Positions 25,943 through 34,721 of a stretch of DNA of 64,000 nt are shown piece after piece (positions within the stretch are counted from its first letter, which is position 1; each line of letters begins with the position of its first letter). The stretch lies in NCBI GenBank assembly GCA_024709485.1, contig JANJWO010000036.1, positions 86,080-150,079 on the forward strand. The letters run 5' to 3'. Made by a program: the position numbers and the translations under genes. The notes below the pieces were generated by a model that worked only from the letters and a program-made list of their open reading frames with translations, had not been told where the DNA came from and ran no database searches. Source of the stretch: Hydrogenophilaceae bacterium (GTDB taxonomy: Bacteria > Pseudomonadota > Gammaproteobacteria > Burkholderiales > Thiobacillaceae).

Positions 25943-27436
25943 ATGTCTACCAACAAGCTGAGCCTTGCCGCGGCCTGCGCCGCGGTCGGGCTTACGGCCG
26001 CGGGTTCAAGCCAGGCCGCCAACTGGGTGATGATGTACGGAACCGAGCCCGCCACCAGCACACACCGCCTGCTCGGGGCGGTGCAGCTTAGCTACGAAAA
26101 CAACTTCGGCTGCACCGAGCCGGACGGCCTGAAGGGCGCCGCGGCCGTCAACAACGGCGGGGTGGTGAACAACTGCCGCGTCGGGCCGGAGCTGAGGGAC
26201 AGCGAAAGCGGTCTTTACCTGCAAAACCTGATGCTGGGCGCGCGCGGCAACCTGATCCCCGAGCGCATCAACTACTTCATTGCCGCCAACGCCGGCGAGA
26301 ACGTCGCCAACTACAAGCCCTACAAGACCGACCGCGAACACCTCGCGAGCGTGACCGACGCCAGCCTCTCCTTCCACTACATCCCCGGCGTGCGGGTGCG
26401 CGCGGGCCTGCTGCGCAAGCCCGGTCCGGAGGAGCTGTACCAGGGGCTGGAAGCGACCGACTACGTCTTCCTCACCGATTTCACGCAGCGGGTGCAGATC
26501 GAGCGCTTCATCAAGGGCAACGCCAAGAGCACCAACGCGATCCCCGGCCAGGGCTATGGCTACCAGGGCACCTTGAACGGCAAGGGCATAGGCAGCGGCG
26601 TGGGCGACATCACCGGCAACGTGTCCACATACGGCTACGACGCCGACGCCGGGCGCGACTGGGGCATCCAGCTCTTCGACGCGTTCAAGCGCGACAAGTG
26701 GACCCACACCTACTCGGTGATGTTCGGCAACGGCAACGGCATCCACCATTCCGACAACAACAGCGAGAAGGACCTCAACCTCTACTGGTCGTCCGAGTAC
26801 GACCTGCCCGGCGGCCAGGGGCCGCTCAAGCACGGCATCAAGCTCTACGGCTATCACCAGCAGGGCGTGCGCAACTTCATCATCGACGCCGACGGCACCA
26901 AAAGCCGGGATTTCGACAGGATCCGCTACGGCATCGGCGCCAAGGCGATCGGCTACCTGTTCGGCGAGGAGCGCGGCAAGCATCGCCTGGCGTTCGAGTT
27001 GATGTTCGCCGAAGGCATGATCAACTACACCCCCACCGCCAACATGGCGGAGGCCACCTACGGCGGCCTCGTCCAGTTCGCGGCCGAACGCGACAACAAG
27101 GCCAAGGGCATGAGCTTCGACTACGGCTACTACCTCGACAAGCACTGGCAGTTCGACGCCCGCTACTCGCGCAACGACCTGCTTTACGAGCAGGCCGACA
27201 CCGCCTACTGGACCGATTCCGACTACCGCGTCCTGGAATACCTCACCCTGGGGGTGAACTACCACTTCACGCCCAAGGCCCGGCTCACCTTCAACTACGA
27301 GTTCCGCCATGCCGAAGCGCAGAACCCCGTGCGCAACACGAACGGCACCGTCAACACCAACGCCACCATCAATGCCAACCAGATCACCGGCTCGGTGGGC
27401 GATCGCGTCGGCCTGAGGCTCACGTACAGCTTCTAG
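25943..27436 (+). CDS. Outer-membrane porin-like beta-barrel protein
   Basis: A 497-residue protein with a signal peptide (cleavage near AGSSQA), many alternating aromatic/polar strands (WTHTYSVMFGNGNG, FDYGYYLDKHWQFDARYSRN) and a C-terminal strand ending in LRLTYSF. The terminal Phe is the outer-membrane targeting mark. The strong GAGGAG site before ATG 25943 fixes the start. Two cysteines (FGCTEPDG, NNCRVG) may form a loop disulfide. It follows an ECF promoter and precedes soxX by 34 bp, so it may pass thiosulfate or another anion into the periplasm. That substrate is inferred. Confidence 0.65.
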   Translation: MSTNKLSLAAACAAVGLTAAGSSQAANWVMMYGTEPATSTHRLLGAVQLSYENNFGCTEPDGLKGAAAVNNGGVVNNCRVGPELRDSESGLYLQNLMLGARGNLIPERINYFIAANAGENVANYKPYKTDREHLASVTDASLSFHYIPGVRVRAGLLRKPGPEELYQGLEATDYVFLTDFTQRVQIERFIKGNAKSTNAIPGQGYGYQGTLNGKGIGSGVGDITGNVSTYGYDADAGRDWGIQLFDAFKRDKWTHTYSVMFGNGNGIHHSDNNSEKDLNLYWSSEYDLPGGQGPLKHGIKLYGYHQQGVRNFIIDADGTKSRDFDRIRYGIGAKAIGYLFGEERGKHRLAFELMFAEGMINYTPTANMAEATYGGLVQFAAERDNKAKGMSFDYGYYLDKHWQFDARYSRNDLLYEQADTAYWTDSDYRVLEYLTLGVNYHFTPKARLTFNYEFRHAEAQNPVRNTNGTVNTNATINANQITGSVGDRVGLRLTYSF

Positions 27437-27470
27437 CCCCATGCACGAACTCACGGAAAGAGGAATGTTC

Positions 27471-27947
27471 ATGAAATCGATTTTTGAAAAAGGCCGGGCC
27501 GTTGCGCTGCTGCTCGCGGCGGCCGCGCTCGCCGGTTGCGCAGGCCAGCAAGCCGCGGGCCCGGCAAAAGCATCGGATTTTTCGGAGTGGCCCTGCCTGA
27601 GCAGTTCCCTGCCGTGCGGCAAGCTCGCCACCCGCAAGCCGGTCCAGCAGGCGCTCGCCGGCCCGCTCAACGGCGACCCGGCCCGCGGCAAGGCGCTTGC
27701 CAACGAGCGCAGCAAGGGCAACTGCGTCGCCTGCCACCTGCTGCAGGGCGCGGAACAGCCCGGCTCCAAGGGCCCGGACCTGCGCAGCTACGGCAGCTGG
27801 GCCAGAAGCGACGCGGAAACCTACGCCCTGGTTTACGACATGCGCTCGCGCAACCCGGACACCGTCATGCCGCCGGCCGGGACCAACCAAATCTTGACTG
27901 ATCAGGAGCTGCGCGATGTGGTCGCCTTCCTGCAGTCCTCGAAGTAA
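27471..27947 (+). CDS. soxX: Sulfur oxidation c-type cytochrome SoxX
   Basis: SoxX carries one heme and pairs with SoxA to attach thiosulfate to the SoxYZ carrier in the periplasm. The 158-residue product has the heme site CVACH at 85-89 and a Met ligand in TVMPPAGT (Met133). The signal sequence ends in a lipobox (LAGC, Cys23), so it is probably membrane-anchored, which is not the rule for SoxX. ATG 27471 is chosen because AGAGGA lies six bases upstream; ATG 27465 is possible. It is followed by soxA after 13 bp. Confidence 0.9.
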   Translation: MKSIFEKGRAVALLLAAAALAGCAGQQAAGPAKASDFSEWPCLSSSLPCGKLATRKPVQQALAGPLNGDPARGKALANERSKGNCVACHLLQGAEQPGSKGPDLRSYGSWARSDAETYALVYDMRSRNPDTVMPPAGTNQILTDQELRDVVAFLQSSK

Positions 27948-27960
27948 AGGAGCCCGGACT

Positions 27961-28884
27961 ATGGCTGAAAAACATTTCTCACTGAGCGCGCTTGCCCTGG
28001 TGGCACTCGTCGTGACAGCGAACGGCCAGGCGGCCGATGCCGAGGCATACCGGGAATTCTATCCGCACGTTGCCATCGACCCGGCGCGGGGAGTCGCCGG
28101 CGGCGCCGACGCCGAATTCGGCGCCACCCTGCAATACTGGCAGGACGAGCAGGCGCTCGAGCAAAACAAGGGCTTCATCGGTCAGGTGGACCAGGAGTGG
28201 AAGCTCAACTGGAAATTCATGGATCTCGATCGCTCCGACGACATGCACCCGGGATACCTGGCGCTGGAGAAGGCAGAAAAGCTTTTCAAATTCTGGGTCA
28301 AGCGCGAGCCTGAATTCCGCGCCTGCCTCGGCGAGGGCAAAACCGACCTCACCGGCCTGGCCGCTGGCTATCCCAAGTACGACCCCAAGCTGAAGAAGAT
28401 CATGACGGTCGAAAGCCGCGTGGAGCACTGCGCCCAGACCGCCTTGTGGGAGAACTTCAGGCAGGGCACGCCGGAAAACAATCTGATCTCGCTTTATTTC
28501 AAGTCGCTTTCCGCCACGGCGCCGATCAAGGTGGACACGAATTCCCCCGAAATCATGGCGTCCTACAAGCGCGGCGAGAAGCTGTTCTACACCAAGGTCG
28601 GCCAGTACAACTTCTCCTGCGCCTCCTGCCACACGTCGAGCGGCCTGCTCGGCCAGCGCTTCCGCGGCCAGGTGCCGACCTCGCCGTTCGCGGACGCGGC
28701 CCACTTCCCCACCTATCGCATGAACCTCGGCGACATCGAATCGCTGCAGCAGCGCTTCATGCGCTGCAACCTGCAGGCGCGCACCAAGGGGCTGCCGCCC
28801 GGCAATCCGGATTACACCGATCTCGAAGTGTTCTACACCGTGCTTTCCAACGGCTATCCGGTTTCCGTGCCTTCCGCACGGTGA
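27961..28884 (+). CDS. soxA: L-cysteine S-thiosulfotransferase subunit SoxA (monoheme type)
   Basis: SoxA is the catalytic subunit of SoxAX, which links thiosulfate oxidatively to the SoxY cysteine. The 307-residue protein has a signal peptide and one heme site, CASCH at 220-224. The active-site cysteine ligand is in FMRCN (Cys269). At the place of the N-terminal heme of diheme SoxA only Cys122 and Cys157 (EHCAQTA) remain, probably as a disulfide, so this is the monoheme form. AGGAG precedes the start. It lies between soxX and soxY. Confidence 0.93.
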   Translation: MAEKHFSLSALALVALVVTANGQAADAEAYREFYPHVAIDPARGVAGGADAEFGATLQYWQDEQALEQNKGFIGQVDQEWKLNWKFMDLDRSDDMHPGYLALEKAEKLFKFWVKREPEFRACLGEGKTDLTGLAAGYPKYDPKLKKIMTVESRVEHCAQTALWENFRQGTPENNLISLYFKSLSATAPIKVDTNSPEIMASYKRGEKLFYTKVGQYNFSCASCHTSSGLLGQRFRGQVPTSPFADAAHFPTYRMNLGDIESLQQRFMRCNLQARTKGLPPGNPDYTDLEVFYTVLSNGYPVSVPSAR

Positions 28885-28915
28885 CCTTTTGTCACAACGT
28901 CAAACGGAGAATGGT

Positions 28916-29410
28916 ATGAAAGTAGCAAATGAAATCAACCAAGCGCGCAGGGCCCTGCTGAAGGGCGGGTGCACCGCGGGCGTGCTCGCCCTCGCCGCAT
29001 CCGCCGGCCTGCTCACGCCGGGCCGCGTCCTGGCCGCGCCGTGGAACAAGGGCGCCTTTGAAGCCAAGAGCATCCCCGATGCGCTCAAGGGCCTGGGCGC
29101 CGGCGGCAGCGCCGCCACCAGCGCGGACATCGCGATCAAGGCCCCCGACATCGCCGAAAACGGCGCCGTGGTCCCGGTCGAGGTCACCAGCCAGATTGCC
29201 GACACCCAGGCGATCATCATCCTTTCGGAGAAGAACCCGCTGCCGCTGCTGGCAAATTTCGACTTCACCGAGGGAAGCGCACAGGGCTACGTCTCCACCC
29301 GCATCAAGCTGGGACAGACCTCGCAGGTGCGCGTGGTCGTCAAGGCCGGCGGCAAATACTACAGCGCGGCCAAGGAAATCAAAGTCACCATCGGCGGCTG
29401 CGGCGGCTGA
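28916..29410 (+). CDS. soxY: Thiosulfate oxidation carrier protein SoxY
   Basis: SoxY carries the sulfur substrate on a cysteine of its flexible C-terminal arm. The 164-residue protein ends exactly in IGGCGG, the carrier motif. The N-terminus has a twin-arginine signal (NQARRALLKGG followed by a hydrophobic run ending GRVLA), consistent with export as a folded SoxYZ heterodimer. ATG 28916 has ACGGAGA upstream; a frame start nine codons earlier is less likely. soxZ follows after 46 bp. Confidence 0.94.
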   Translation: MKVANEINQARRALLKGGCTAGVLALAASAGLLTPGRVLAAPWNKGAFEAKSIPDALKGLGAGGSAATSADIAIKAPDIAENGAVVPVEVTSQIADTQAIIILSEKNPLPLLANFDFTEGSAQGYVSTRIKLGQTSQVRVVVKAGGKYYSAAKEIKVTIGGCGG

Positions 29411-29456
29411 ACCTCTTTTTGATCGAATTTTTGCATTTCTAAGGAAAGGAACGAAC

Positions 29457-29771
29457 ATGGCAGAACCGATGAAAGTCCGCGCGAAGCTCGCCGGAGACGT
29501 GCTGGACGTCAAGATCCTGATCAGCCACACGATGGAGACCGGCCAGCGCAAGGATGCGAAAAGCGGCCAGGTGGTGCCCGCCCATTTCATCCAGAACGTC
29601 ACCGTCGACCTGAACGGCAAGACGGCGGTTGCGGCGCAATGGGGCGCGGCGATCTCGAAGGATCCCTTCCTCGGCCTGAAACTGAAGGGCGCCAAGGCCG
29701 GCGACACCGTGACGGTGAACTGGGAAGACAACAAGGGCGGAAAGGGTAGTGGCGCGACCACAATTACCTGA
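29457..29771 (+). CDS. soxZ: Thiosulfate oxidation carrier complex protein SoxZ
   Basis: SoxZ is the partner of SoxY in the sulfur carrier. The 104-residue product starts MAEPMKVRAKLAGDVLDVKI and contains HTMETGQRKDAKSGQVVPAH and FIQNVTVDLNGK, all typical. It has no signal peptide, as expected since it is co-exported with SoxY by the Tat system. An AAGGAAAGGA site lies upstream. It is followed by a cytochrome gene rather than soxB, which is not present in this window. Confidence 0.95.
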   Translation: MAEPMKVRAKLAGDVLDVKILISHTMETGQRKDAKSGQVVPAHFIQNVTVDLNGKTAVAAQWGAAISKDPFLGLKLKGAKAGDTVTVNWEDNKGGKGSGATTIT

Positions 29772-29864
29772 GCGTTTTCCGGCAGCCCCGGCGCGCAAGC
29801 ATGGCGCGCGGGGCGCATGCCGCCGGACGCGTTGGCAAACAATCATCAATTTCGGAGTAGATTC

Positions 29865-30332
29865 ATGAAGGTAAATTTCAAGGCGGTGTGTCTCGGTCTG
29901 GCGATGGGCCTGGCCACGGCAGGAGCAGTGGCCGACATCGGCAAGGACGATCGGCTCGATGTGGTACTGGAACCCGATGAGCGGCATCTCGTGCTGTTCG
30001 AGATGCGCAGCTTCCTCCAGGCCCTCCAGGGCATAACCGAGGCGCTGACGCGGGAGGACATGCAGACCGTGGCCAACCTGGCGCGCACCATGGGCAGCGG
30101 AGCCGCAAACCAAATTCCGCCCCAAACCACGGCCAAGCTGCCGGAAACCTTCCAGATGCTGGCCGGCACCGTGCACACGACCTTCGACGTCATCGCCCTC
30201 GACGCGGAAAGCCTGGGGGACCCCCTGCATACCATCCGGCAGGTGAGCACGATGATGCAGACCTGCAATGCCTGCCACGGCATCTATCAGGTCAAGGTCG
30301 GCAGCGAACCCTTCCCGCGTCTGAAGCAGTAA
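29865..30332 (+). CDS. Cytochrome c'-like periplasmic heme protein
   Basis: A 155-residue protein with a signal peptide (cleavage near GAVA) and a single heme motif CNACH at 134-138, close to the C-terminus. This and the helical pattern in between are the arrangement of the four-helix cytochromes c'. An upstream GGAG site supports ATG 29865. It lies 93 bp after soxZ on the same strand. It may accept electrons from thiosulfate oxidation or bind a small gas ligand; neither can be shown from sequence. Confidence 0.75.
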   Translation: MKVNFKAVCLGLAMGLATAGAVADIGKDDRLDVVLEPDERHLVLFEMRSFLQALQGITEALTREDMQTVANLARTMGSGAANQIPPQTTAKLPETFQMLAGTVHTTFDVIALDAESLGDPLHTIRQVSTMMQTCNACHGIYQVKVGSEPFPRLKQ

Positions 30333-30365
30333 GCTCATGAAGCCGGAGCCGACGAGCTTCATGCT

Positions 30366-30406
30366 TCCGGAAAGGCGCCGCCCATCGCGGGAGCCGCCCT
30401 TCCGGA
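30366..30406. repeat. Inverted repeat between the cytochrome and DnrO-like genes
   Basis: TCCGGAAAGGCG at 30366-30377 pairs with CGCCCTTCCGGA at 30395-30406 (11 of 12 bases). It sits in the 250-bp gap 30333-30582, which otherwise contains only an open frame in phase with the next gene that I regard as untranslated. It may attenuate transcription from the sox genes. Confidence 0.5.
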
Positions 30407-30582
30407 GCAAACCAGATTGCATGGCGGGCGCCGCCATCGAAGCATCGCACGCGTCCAGCGCCGCGCCCGAACCGGAACCTTCCAGGCTGCCCACGGTCAG
30501 CCTGGACAAGCCCCCGGCCAGCGCCGGGGCCAAACCGGCCGCCAAAAATGGCCAGAACACAAACCCACAACGGAATGAAAAA

Positions 30583-31065
30583 ATGAGAACCATCCTGCTT
30601 TCACTGTCTGCCGCCATGCTGGCTTTCCCCTTGATGACGCAAGCCGCCGCCCCTGTCCACCACGATCACGGCGACGGGGCCGCGCCCGCAATCGAACTCA
30701 ACGCCGGCAAGAAGTGGGCCACCGACGACGCCTTGCGCCAGGGCATGAGCGCGATAAGGACACTTGCCGCCAAAGCGCTGCCGGACGCGCACGCCGGCAA
30801 GCTCAAGCCGGCCGCCTACGATGCGCTGGCGAAAGACGTCAATTCGCACATCGCCTATATCGTGGGCAATTGCAAGCTCGACCCCAAGGCCGACGCGCAA
30901 CTGCACATCATCATCGGCGGCCTGAGCGAAGGGGTCGATGCGATGCAGGGCAAGCGCGCCGGTCAGGCGCGCGCCAAGGGGCTGGTGGAAATCTCCAACA
31001 CCCTGAACACCTACGGCGCTTATTTCAATCATCCGGGCTGGCAAGCCATCAAGCTGCCGCATTGA
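30583..31065 (+). CDS. DnrO-like periplasmic helical protein
   Basis: A 160-residue product starting MRTILLSLSAAMLAFPLMTQ, a signal peptide, then a His-rich segment VHHDHGDG that could bind metal. The helical body contains NAGKKWATDDALRQGM and NCKLDPKADAQLHIIIGG and ends YGAYFNHPGWQAIKLPH. I recall such proteins being annotated as DnrO in denitrifying betaproteobacteria; no biochemical function is known to me. It has no heme motif. The frame is open 82 codons upstream, but ATG 30583 followed by a signal peptide is the sensible start. It closes the sox-side gene run. Confidence 0.6.
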   Translation: MRTILLSLSAAMLAFPLMTQAAAPVHHDHGDGAAPAIELNAGKKWATDDALRQGMSAIRTLAAKALPDAHAGKLKPAAYDALAKDVNSHIAYIVGNCKLDPKADAQLHIIIGGLSEGVDAMQGKRAGQARAKGLVEISNTLNTYGAYFNHPGWQAIKLPH

Positions 31066-31080
31066 ATCGCCCGCTTCCCC

Positions 31081-31119
31081 GCGCTTGCGGCAGGCCGGAA
31101 TCCGGCCTGCCGCAAGCGC
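31081..31119. terminator. Perfect 19-bp inverted repeat, likely bidirectional terminator
   Basis: The arms at 31081-31099 and 31101-31119 are exact reverse complements (GCGCTTGCGGCAGGCCGGA on the left) around a single central base. It lies between the end of the sox-side genes and the convergent aminopeptidase gene. No T-tract follows, so it would act as a very stable hairpin rather than a classical intrinsic terminator. Confidence 0.7.
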
Positions 31120-31166
31120 CGCGCGGCCACCCGGCCCCGCGGCACGCTGAGGCCATCAGCGGCGCA

Positions 31167-32621
31167 TTACAAGGATTCCACGAAGCTCAGCCCCCAGCCC
31201 ACGCCAAAGCCGGTGAGGTCGGTCATCACCGCGCCCAGGCCGCCCTTGCAGGTGCTGGCCGAGAGATCCATGTGCACCCAGGGGGTGTCGTCGATGAAGC
31301 GCGAGAGAAAGCGCGTGGCGAGGATGTGGTCGGCGGCGCCTTCCAGGGTGCACTGCAGCACGTCGGCCACTTTTGAATCGAGCTGCGGGTCGTAGTCGGC
31401 ATCCATGGGGAAGCGGCAGACGCGTTCGCCGCTTTGCTGCGCGGCCTTCAATGCGGCTTCTGCCACGTTTTCGCGGTTGGAGAAAATGCCGCTGTAGCGG
31501 TCGCCCAGCGCGTAGTGCATGGAGCCGGTCAAGGTGGCGAAGTCGGCGATGGCGTCGGGCTTGGCGCGCGCCGCCAGGGTCAGGGTGTCGGCCAGCACCA
31601 TGCGGCCTTCGGCGTCGGTGTGCACGATCTCGATGGTGGTGCCGTTGAGCGACCTGACGATTTCGTTCTGCCGGTAGGCCTGCGGGCTGATGTGGTTTTC
31701 CGCCAGCGCGACCCAGCCGTCGATCTGCAGCGGCAGCTTCAGCCTGGACGCCGCGGCCAGGATGCCCAGCACCACGGCGGAGCCGTTCATGTCCTCGTGC
31801 ATGCCGTGCATGTACTTGGCCGGCTTGAGGTTGTGGCCGCCGGTGTCGAAGCAGATGCCCTTGCCCACCAGCGCGATCTTCCTGCCCTTGCCCTTCGCGA
31901 CCTGGCCCTTGTAGGTGAGGTGCACGATGGCGGCATCCTTGGCCGGCGAGCCCTGGGCCACGGCGCAGAAGGCGCCGGCGCCCATCTTCTTCAGTCTGTC
32001 GAAGCCGAACTCTTCGAGCTTCCAGCCGTAGTCCTTCGCCAGCCTGGCGATGCGCTTGCGGTAGGCGCCGGGCGTGAGCTGGTTGGGCGGCAGGCTGGTG
32101 AGCGCGCGCGTGAGGGTGTTGCCTTCGGCCACCGCCAGCTCGCGCGCATGGCCGCCCCTGGCAGTGACGCCATGCACGGTGAGCCTTTGCAGGGCGCCGG
32201 GCAGCTTGCCGCTTTTTTGCGTGGGCAGGGGCTGCGCGTTCACCGCCGCGCAATACACGGCATCGCTCGCCGCCGTTTGCTTGAAGGCATCGGCGCCGTA
32301 CAGCGCGAGCTGCAGCTCGGCGGGATGCTCATTGAGCAACGGCGCGAGCGCCTGGCGCAACTGGGCATGGCGCGAGTAGGTATCGGCCGCGACATCGAGC
32401 ATGGCATACACGCGCAGGCCGGCGCCGGTTTCGAGGGCGAGCGGCGTCTTCGCCAGTTCTTCCGCTTTCATGTCCTTGCGCTTGAGGAGAGCGGCGAGCG
32501 CCGGCTTGCCGGGCACGTCCGCCAGGGTTTTGCCCTTCGGCATCAGCACCAGCGCATGGCTGACGGCGTCGAGCGTTTTCAGGTTGGCTTCGGTTTTCTT
32601 TTCAAGCAGTTGCACGGACAT
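31167..32621 (-). CDS. M17-family leucyl aminopeptidase
   Basis: A 484-residue cytosolic metallo-aminopeptidase that removes N-terminal residues from peptides. The metal and catalytic residues are in VGKGICFDTGGHNLKP (Lys, Asp, Lys), HEDMNGSAV (Asp) and the family signature HTDAEGRMVLAD (Asp, Glu, Arg). The context around the second motif differs from E. coli PepA (MHEDMNG instead of MKYDMCG), so it belongs to a PepA-like rather than strict PepA branch. It is divergent from the PDH operon across a 102-bp promoter-sized gap. Confidence 0.88.
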   Translation of the reverse strand: MSVQLLEKKTEANLKTLDAVSHALVLMPKGKTLADVPGKPALAALLKRKDMKAEELAKTPLALETGAGLRVYAMLDVAADTYSRHAQLRQALAPLLNEHPAELQLALYGADAFKQTAASDAVYCAAVNAQPLPTQKSGKLPGALQRLTVHGVTARGGHARELAVAEGNTLTRALTSLPPNQLTPGAYRKRIARLAKDYGWKLEEFGFDRLKKMGAGAFCAVAQGSPAKDAAIVHLTYKGQVAKGKGRKIALVGKGICFDTGGHNLKPAKYMHGMHEDMNGSAVVLGILAAASRLKLPLQIDGWVALAENHISPQAYRQNEIVRSLNGTTIEIVHTDAEGRMVLADTLTLAARAKPDAIADFATLTGSMHYALGDRYSGIFSNRENVAEAALKAAQQSGERVCRFPMDADYDPQLDSKVADVLQCTLEGAADHILATRFLSRFIDDTPWVHMDLSASTCKGGLGAVMTDLTGFGVGWGLSFVESL

Positions 32622-32723
32622 GATGATTTAACTAGGCAGGAGCAAAATTGAATGGATGGGGCTTTTCCGGGATAATAGCGCGATTTTTTCGCAACCCTGC
32701 CCACGATAGATAAAGGGTCATCA

Positions 32724-33725
32724 ATGAAACTGGAAGACAAGAAGCGCGTACTGAGGGAGATGGTGGTTCACCGCCGTTTCGAAGAGCGCTGCTACCAAGC
32801 CTACATCGAGCGCAAGATCGGCGGCTTTCTGCACCTGTATCCCGGTCAGGAAGCCTGCTGCAACGGCGTGATGGAAGCCGCCCGCCCCGGCTACGACTAC
32901 GTCATCACCGGCTACCGCGACCACGTGCATGCCATCAAGTGCGGCGCCGATCCCAAGGAAGTCATGGCCGAGCTGTACGGCAAGGAAACCGGCTCCTCCA
33001 AGGGCCGCGGCGGTTCCATGCACATCTTCGACGTCAGCAAGCGCTTCATGGGCGGCTACGCGCTGGTCGGCGGCCCCTTCCCGCTCGCCGCCGGCATCGC
33101 CAAGGGCATCCAGATGAAGGGCGGCGACGAGATCGCCATCTGCTTCCTCGGCGACGCCGCCAACAACCAGGGCACCTTCCACGAGACCATGAACATGGCC
33201 GCGCTGTACAAGCTGCCGGTGCTGTTCGTGTGCGAGAACAACCTCTACGGCATCGGCACCGCCATCGAGCGCTCCACCGCCGTGGTGCACCAGCATAAAA
33301 GGGTGTGCGGCTACGACATGGAAGCCGCCGAAACCGACGGCCAGGACATCGAAAAGGTGTACGAGGCCGCCAAGGTCGCCGTCAACCACGTGCGCTCCGG
33401 CAAGGGCCCCTACTTCCTCGAGCTGCTGACCTACCGCTATCGCGGTCACTCCATGTCCGACTCGCGCGGCTACCGCTCGCGCGAGGAAGAGGAAATGTGG
33501 AAGCAGCGCGACCCCATCTACATCCTGCGCGACCGCCTGATCGCCGAGAAGGCCATGACCATGGCCGACTACGAGGCGATGGAGAAGGAAGTCGACGCCT
33601 ACATCGAGAACGAAGTCATCAAGTTCGCGGAAGAATCGCCCGAGCCCAAGGTGGAAGAACTCGAAAAATACGTGCTGGCGGACCGCGAAAGCCAGCTGCC
33701 CTGGATCACGGGCAAGGCCGCCTGA
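32724..33725 (+). CDS. pdhA: Pyruvate dehydrogenase E1 component, alpha subunit
   Basis: E1 alpha with E1 beta decarboxylates pyruvate using thiamine diphosphate and passes acetyl to the lipoyl groups of E2. The 333-residue protein shows the E1 alpha pattern: RRFEERCYQAYIERKIGGFL, GRGGSMHIFD, the ThDP/Mg motif GDAANNQGTFHETMNMA and the phosphorylation-loop-like YRYRGHSMSD. Heterodimeric alpha/beta E1 differs from the single-chain AceE of many proteobacteria. It is followed by pdhB after 12 bp. Confidence 0.93.
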   Translation: MKLEDKKRVLREMVVHRRFEERCYQAYIERKIGGFLHLYPGQEACCNGVMEAARPGYDYVITGYRDHVHAIKCGADPKEVMAELYGKETGSSKGRGGSMHIFDVSKRFMGGYALVGGPFPLAAGIAKGIQMKGGDEIAICFLGDAANNQGTFHETMNMAALYKLPVLFVCENNLYGIGTAIERSTAVVHQHKRVCGYDMEAAETDGQDIEKVYEAAKVAVNHVRSGKGPYFLELLTYRYRGHSMSDSRGYRSREEEEMWKQRDPIYILRDRLIAEKAMTMADYEAMEKEVDAYIENEVIKFAEESPEPKVEELEKYVLADRESQLPWITGKAA

Positions 33726-33737
33726 GGAGAATCAAAC

Positions 33738-34721
33738 ATGGCAGAAATAATGTATTGGGAAGCCATCCAGCGCGCCCATGATGAAGAAATGGCCCGCGAT
33801 CCGCTGGTGATCTGCATGGGCGAGGACATCGGCGTGGCCGGCGGCACCTACAAGGCCACCAAGGGCCTCTACGAAAAATACGGTCCGCTGCGCGTGATCG
33901 ACACCCCGATTTCCGAGAACAGCTACACCGGCCTCGGCATCGGCGCCTCCTTCCTCGGCGTGCGCCCGATCATCGAACTGATGTCGGTCAACTTCGCCTG
34001 GCTGGCCATGGACCAGATGTTCAACTCCGCGGCCAAGGTGCGCTACATGTCCGGCGGCCAGCTCACCGCGCCCTGCGTGTTCCGCTCCGCCGGCGGCGCC
34101 GCGCACCAGCTCGGCGCGCAGCATTCGGCGCGCATGGAAAAGGTGTTCATGGGCATCGCCGGCCTGCGCGTGGTGACGCCGTCCAATCCCAAGCAAGCCT
34201 ACGGCCTGCTGAAATCGGCCATCCGCTGCGACGACCCGGTGTACATCAACGAACACGAGCTGATGTACAACATGAAGGGCGACGTGCCCGACACCGAGTA
34301 CTTCCACCCGCTGGAAGGCTCGGAAGTCACCCGCTCCGGCACCGACGTCACCCTGTTCGGCTACAACATCTCCGTGCACTGGAACCTCAAGGCCGCGGAA
34401 ATCCTCGACAAGCAGTACGGCATTTCCGCCGAGGTGGTGGACCTGTATTCGCTGTCGCCGCTCGACCGCGAAGGCATTCGCAAGTCGGTGTCCAAGACCC
34501 ACCGCGCCGTGGTGGTGGGCGAGGAAGAAGCGCCGGTCGGCGTGTGTTCCGAAGTGATCAGCGTCATCAACGAGGAATGCTTCTTCGAACTCGACGCCGC
34601 CCCGGTGCGCGTCAATTCCGCCCTGGTGCCGCAACCCTACAACCATGGCCTGGAAAAGGCCGCCATTCCGAATGCGGAAGACGTGGTCGCGGCGGTGCTT
34701 AAATTATTCGGTAAAGCGTGA
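33738..34721 (+). CDS. pdhB: Pyruvate dehydrogenase E1 component, beta subunit
   Basis: A 327-residue transketolase-type beta subunit. Features include EDIGVAGGTYKATKGL, RVIDTPISENSYTGLGIGAS, the histidine-containing GGAAHQLGAQHSAR and the C-terminal domain with VVVGEEEAPVGVCSEV. It forms the alpha2beta2 E1 with pdhA. Its stop lies inside the left arm of an inverted repeat at 34717-34786 that separates it from the E2-E3 gene. Confidence 0.93.
   Translation: MAEIMYWEAIQRAHDEEMARDPLVICMGEDIGVAGGTYKATKGLYEKYGPLRVIDTPISENSYTGLGIGASFLGVRPIIELMSVNFAWLAMDQMFNSAAKVRYMSGGQLTAPCVFRSAGGAAHQLGAQHSARMEKVFMGIAGLRVVTPSNPKQAYGLLKSAIRCDDPVYINEHELMYNMKGDVPDTEYFHPLEGSEVTRSGTDVTLFGYNISVHWNLKAAEILDKQYGISAEVVDLYSLSPLDREGIRKSVSKTHRAVVVGEEEAPVGVCSEVISVINEECFFELDAAPVRVNSALVPQPYNHGLEKAAIPNAEDVVAAVLKLFGKA

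Noticed and set aside
30337..30582. 82-codon N-terminal extension of the DnrO-like protein
   Set aside because: The extension is Pro/Arg/Ser-rich and would bury the signal peptide that begins at ATG 30583; it also runs through an inverted repeat.
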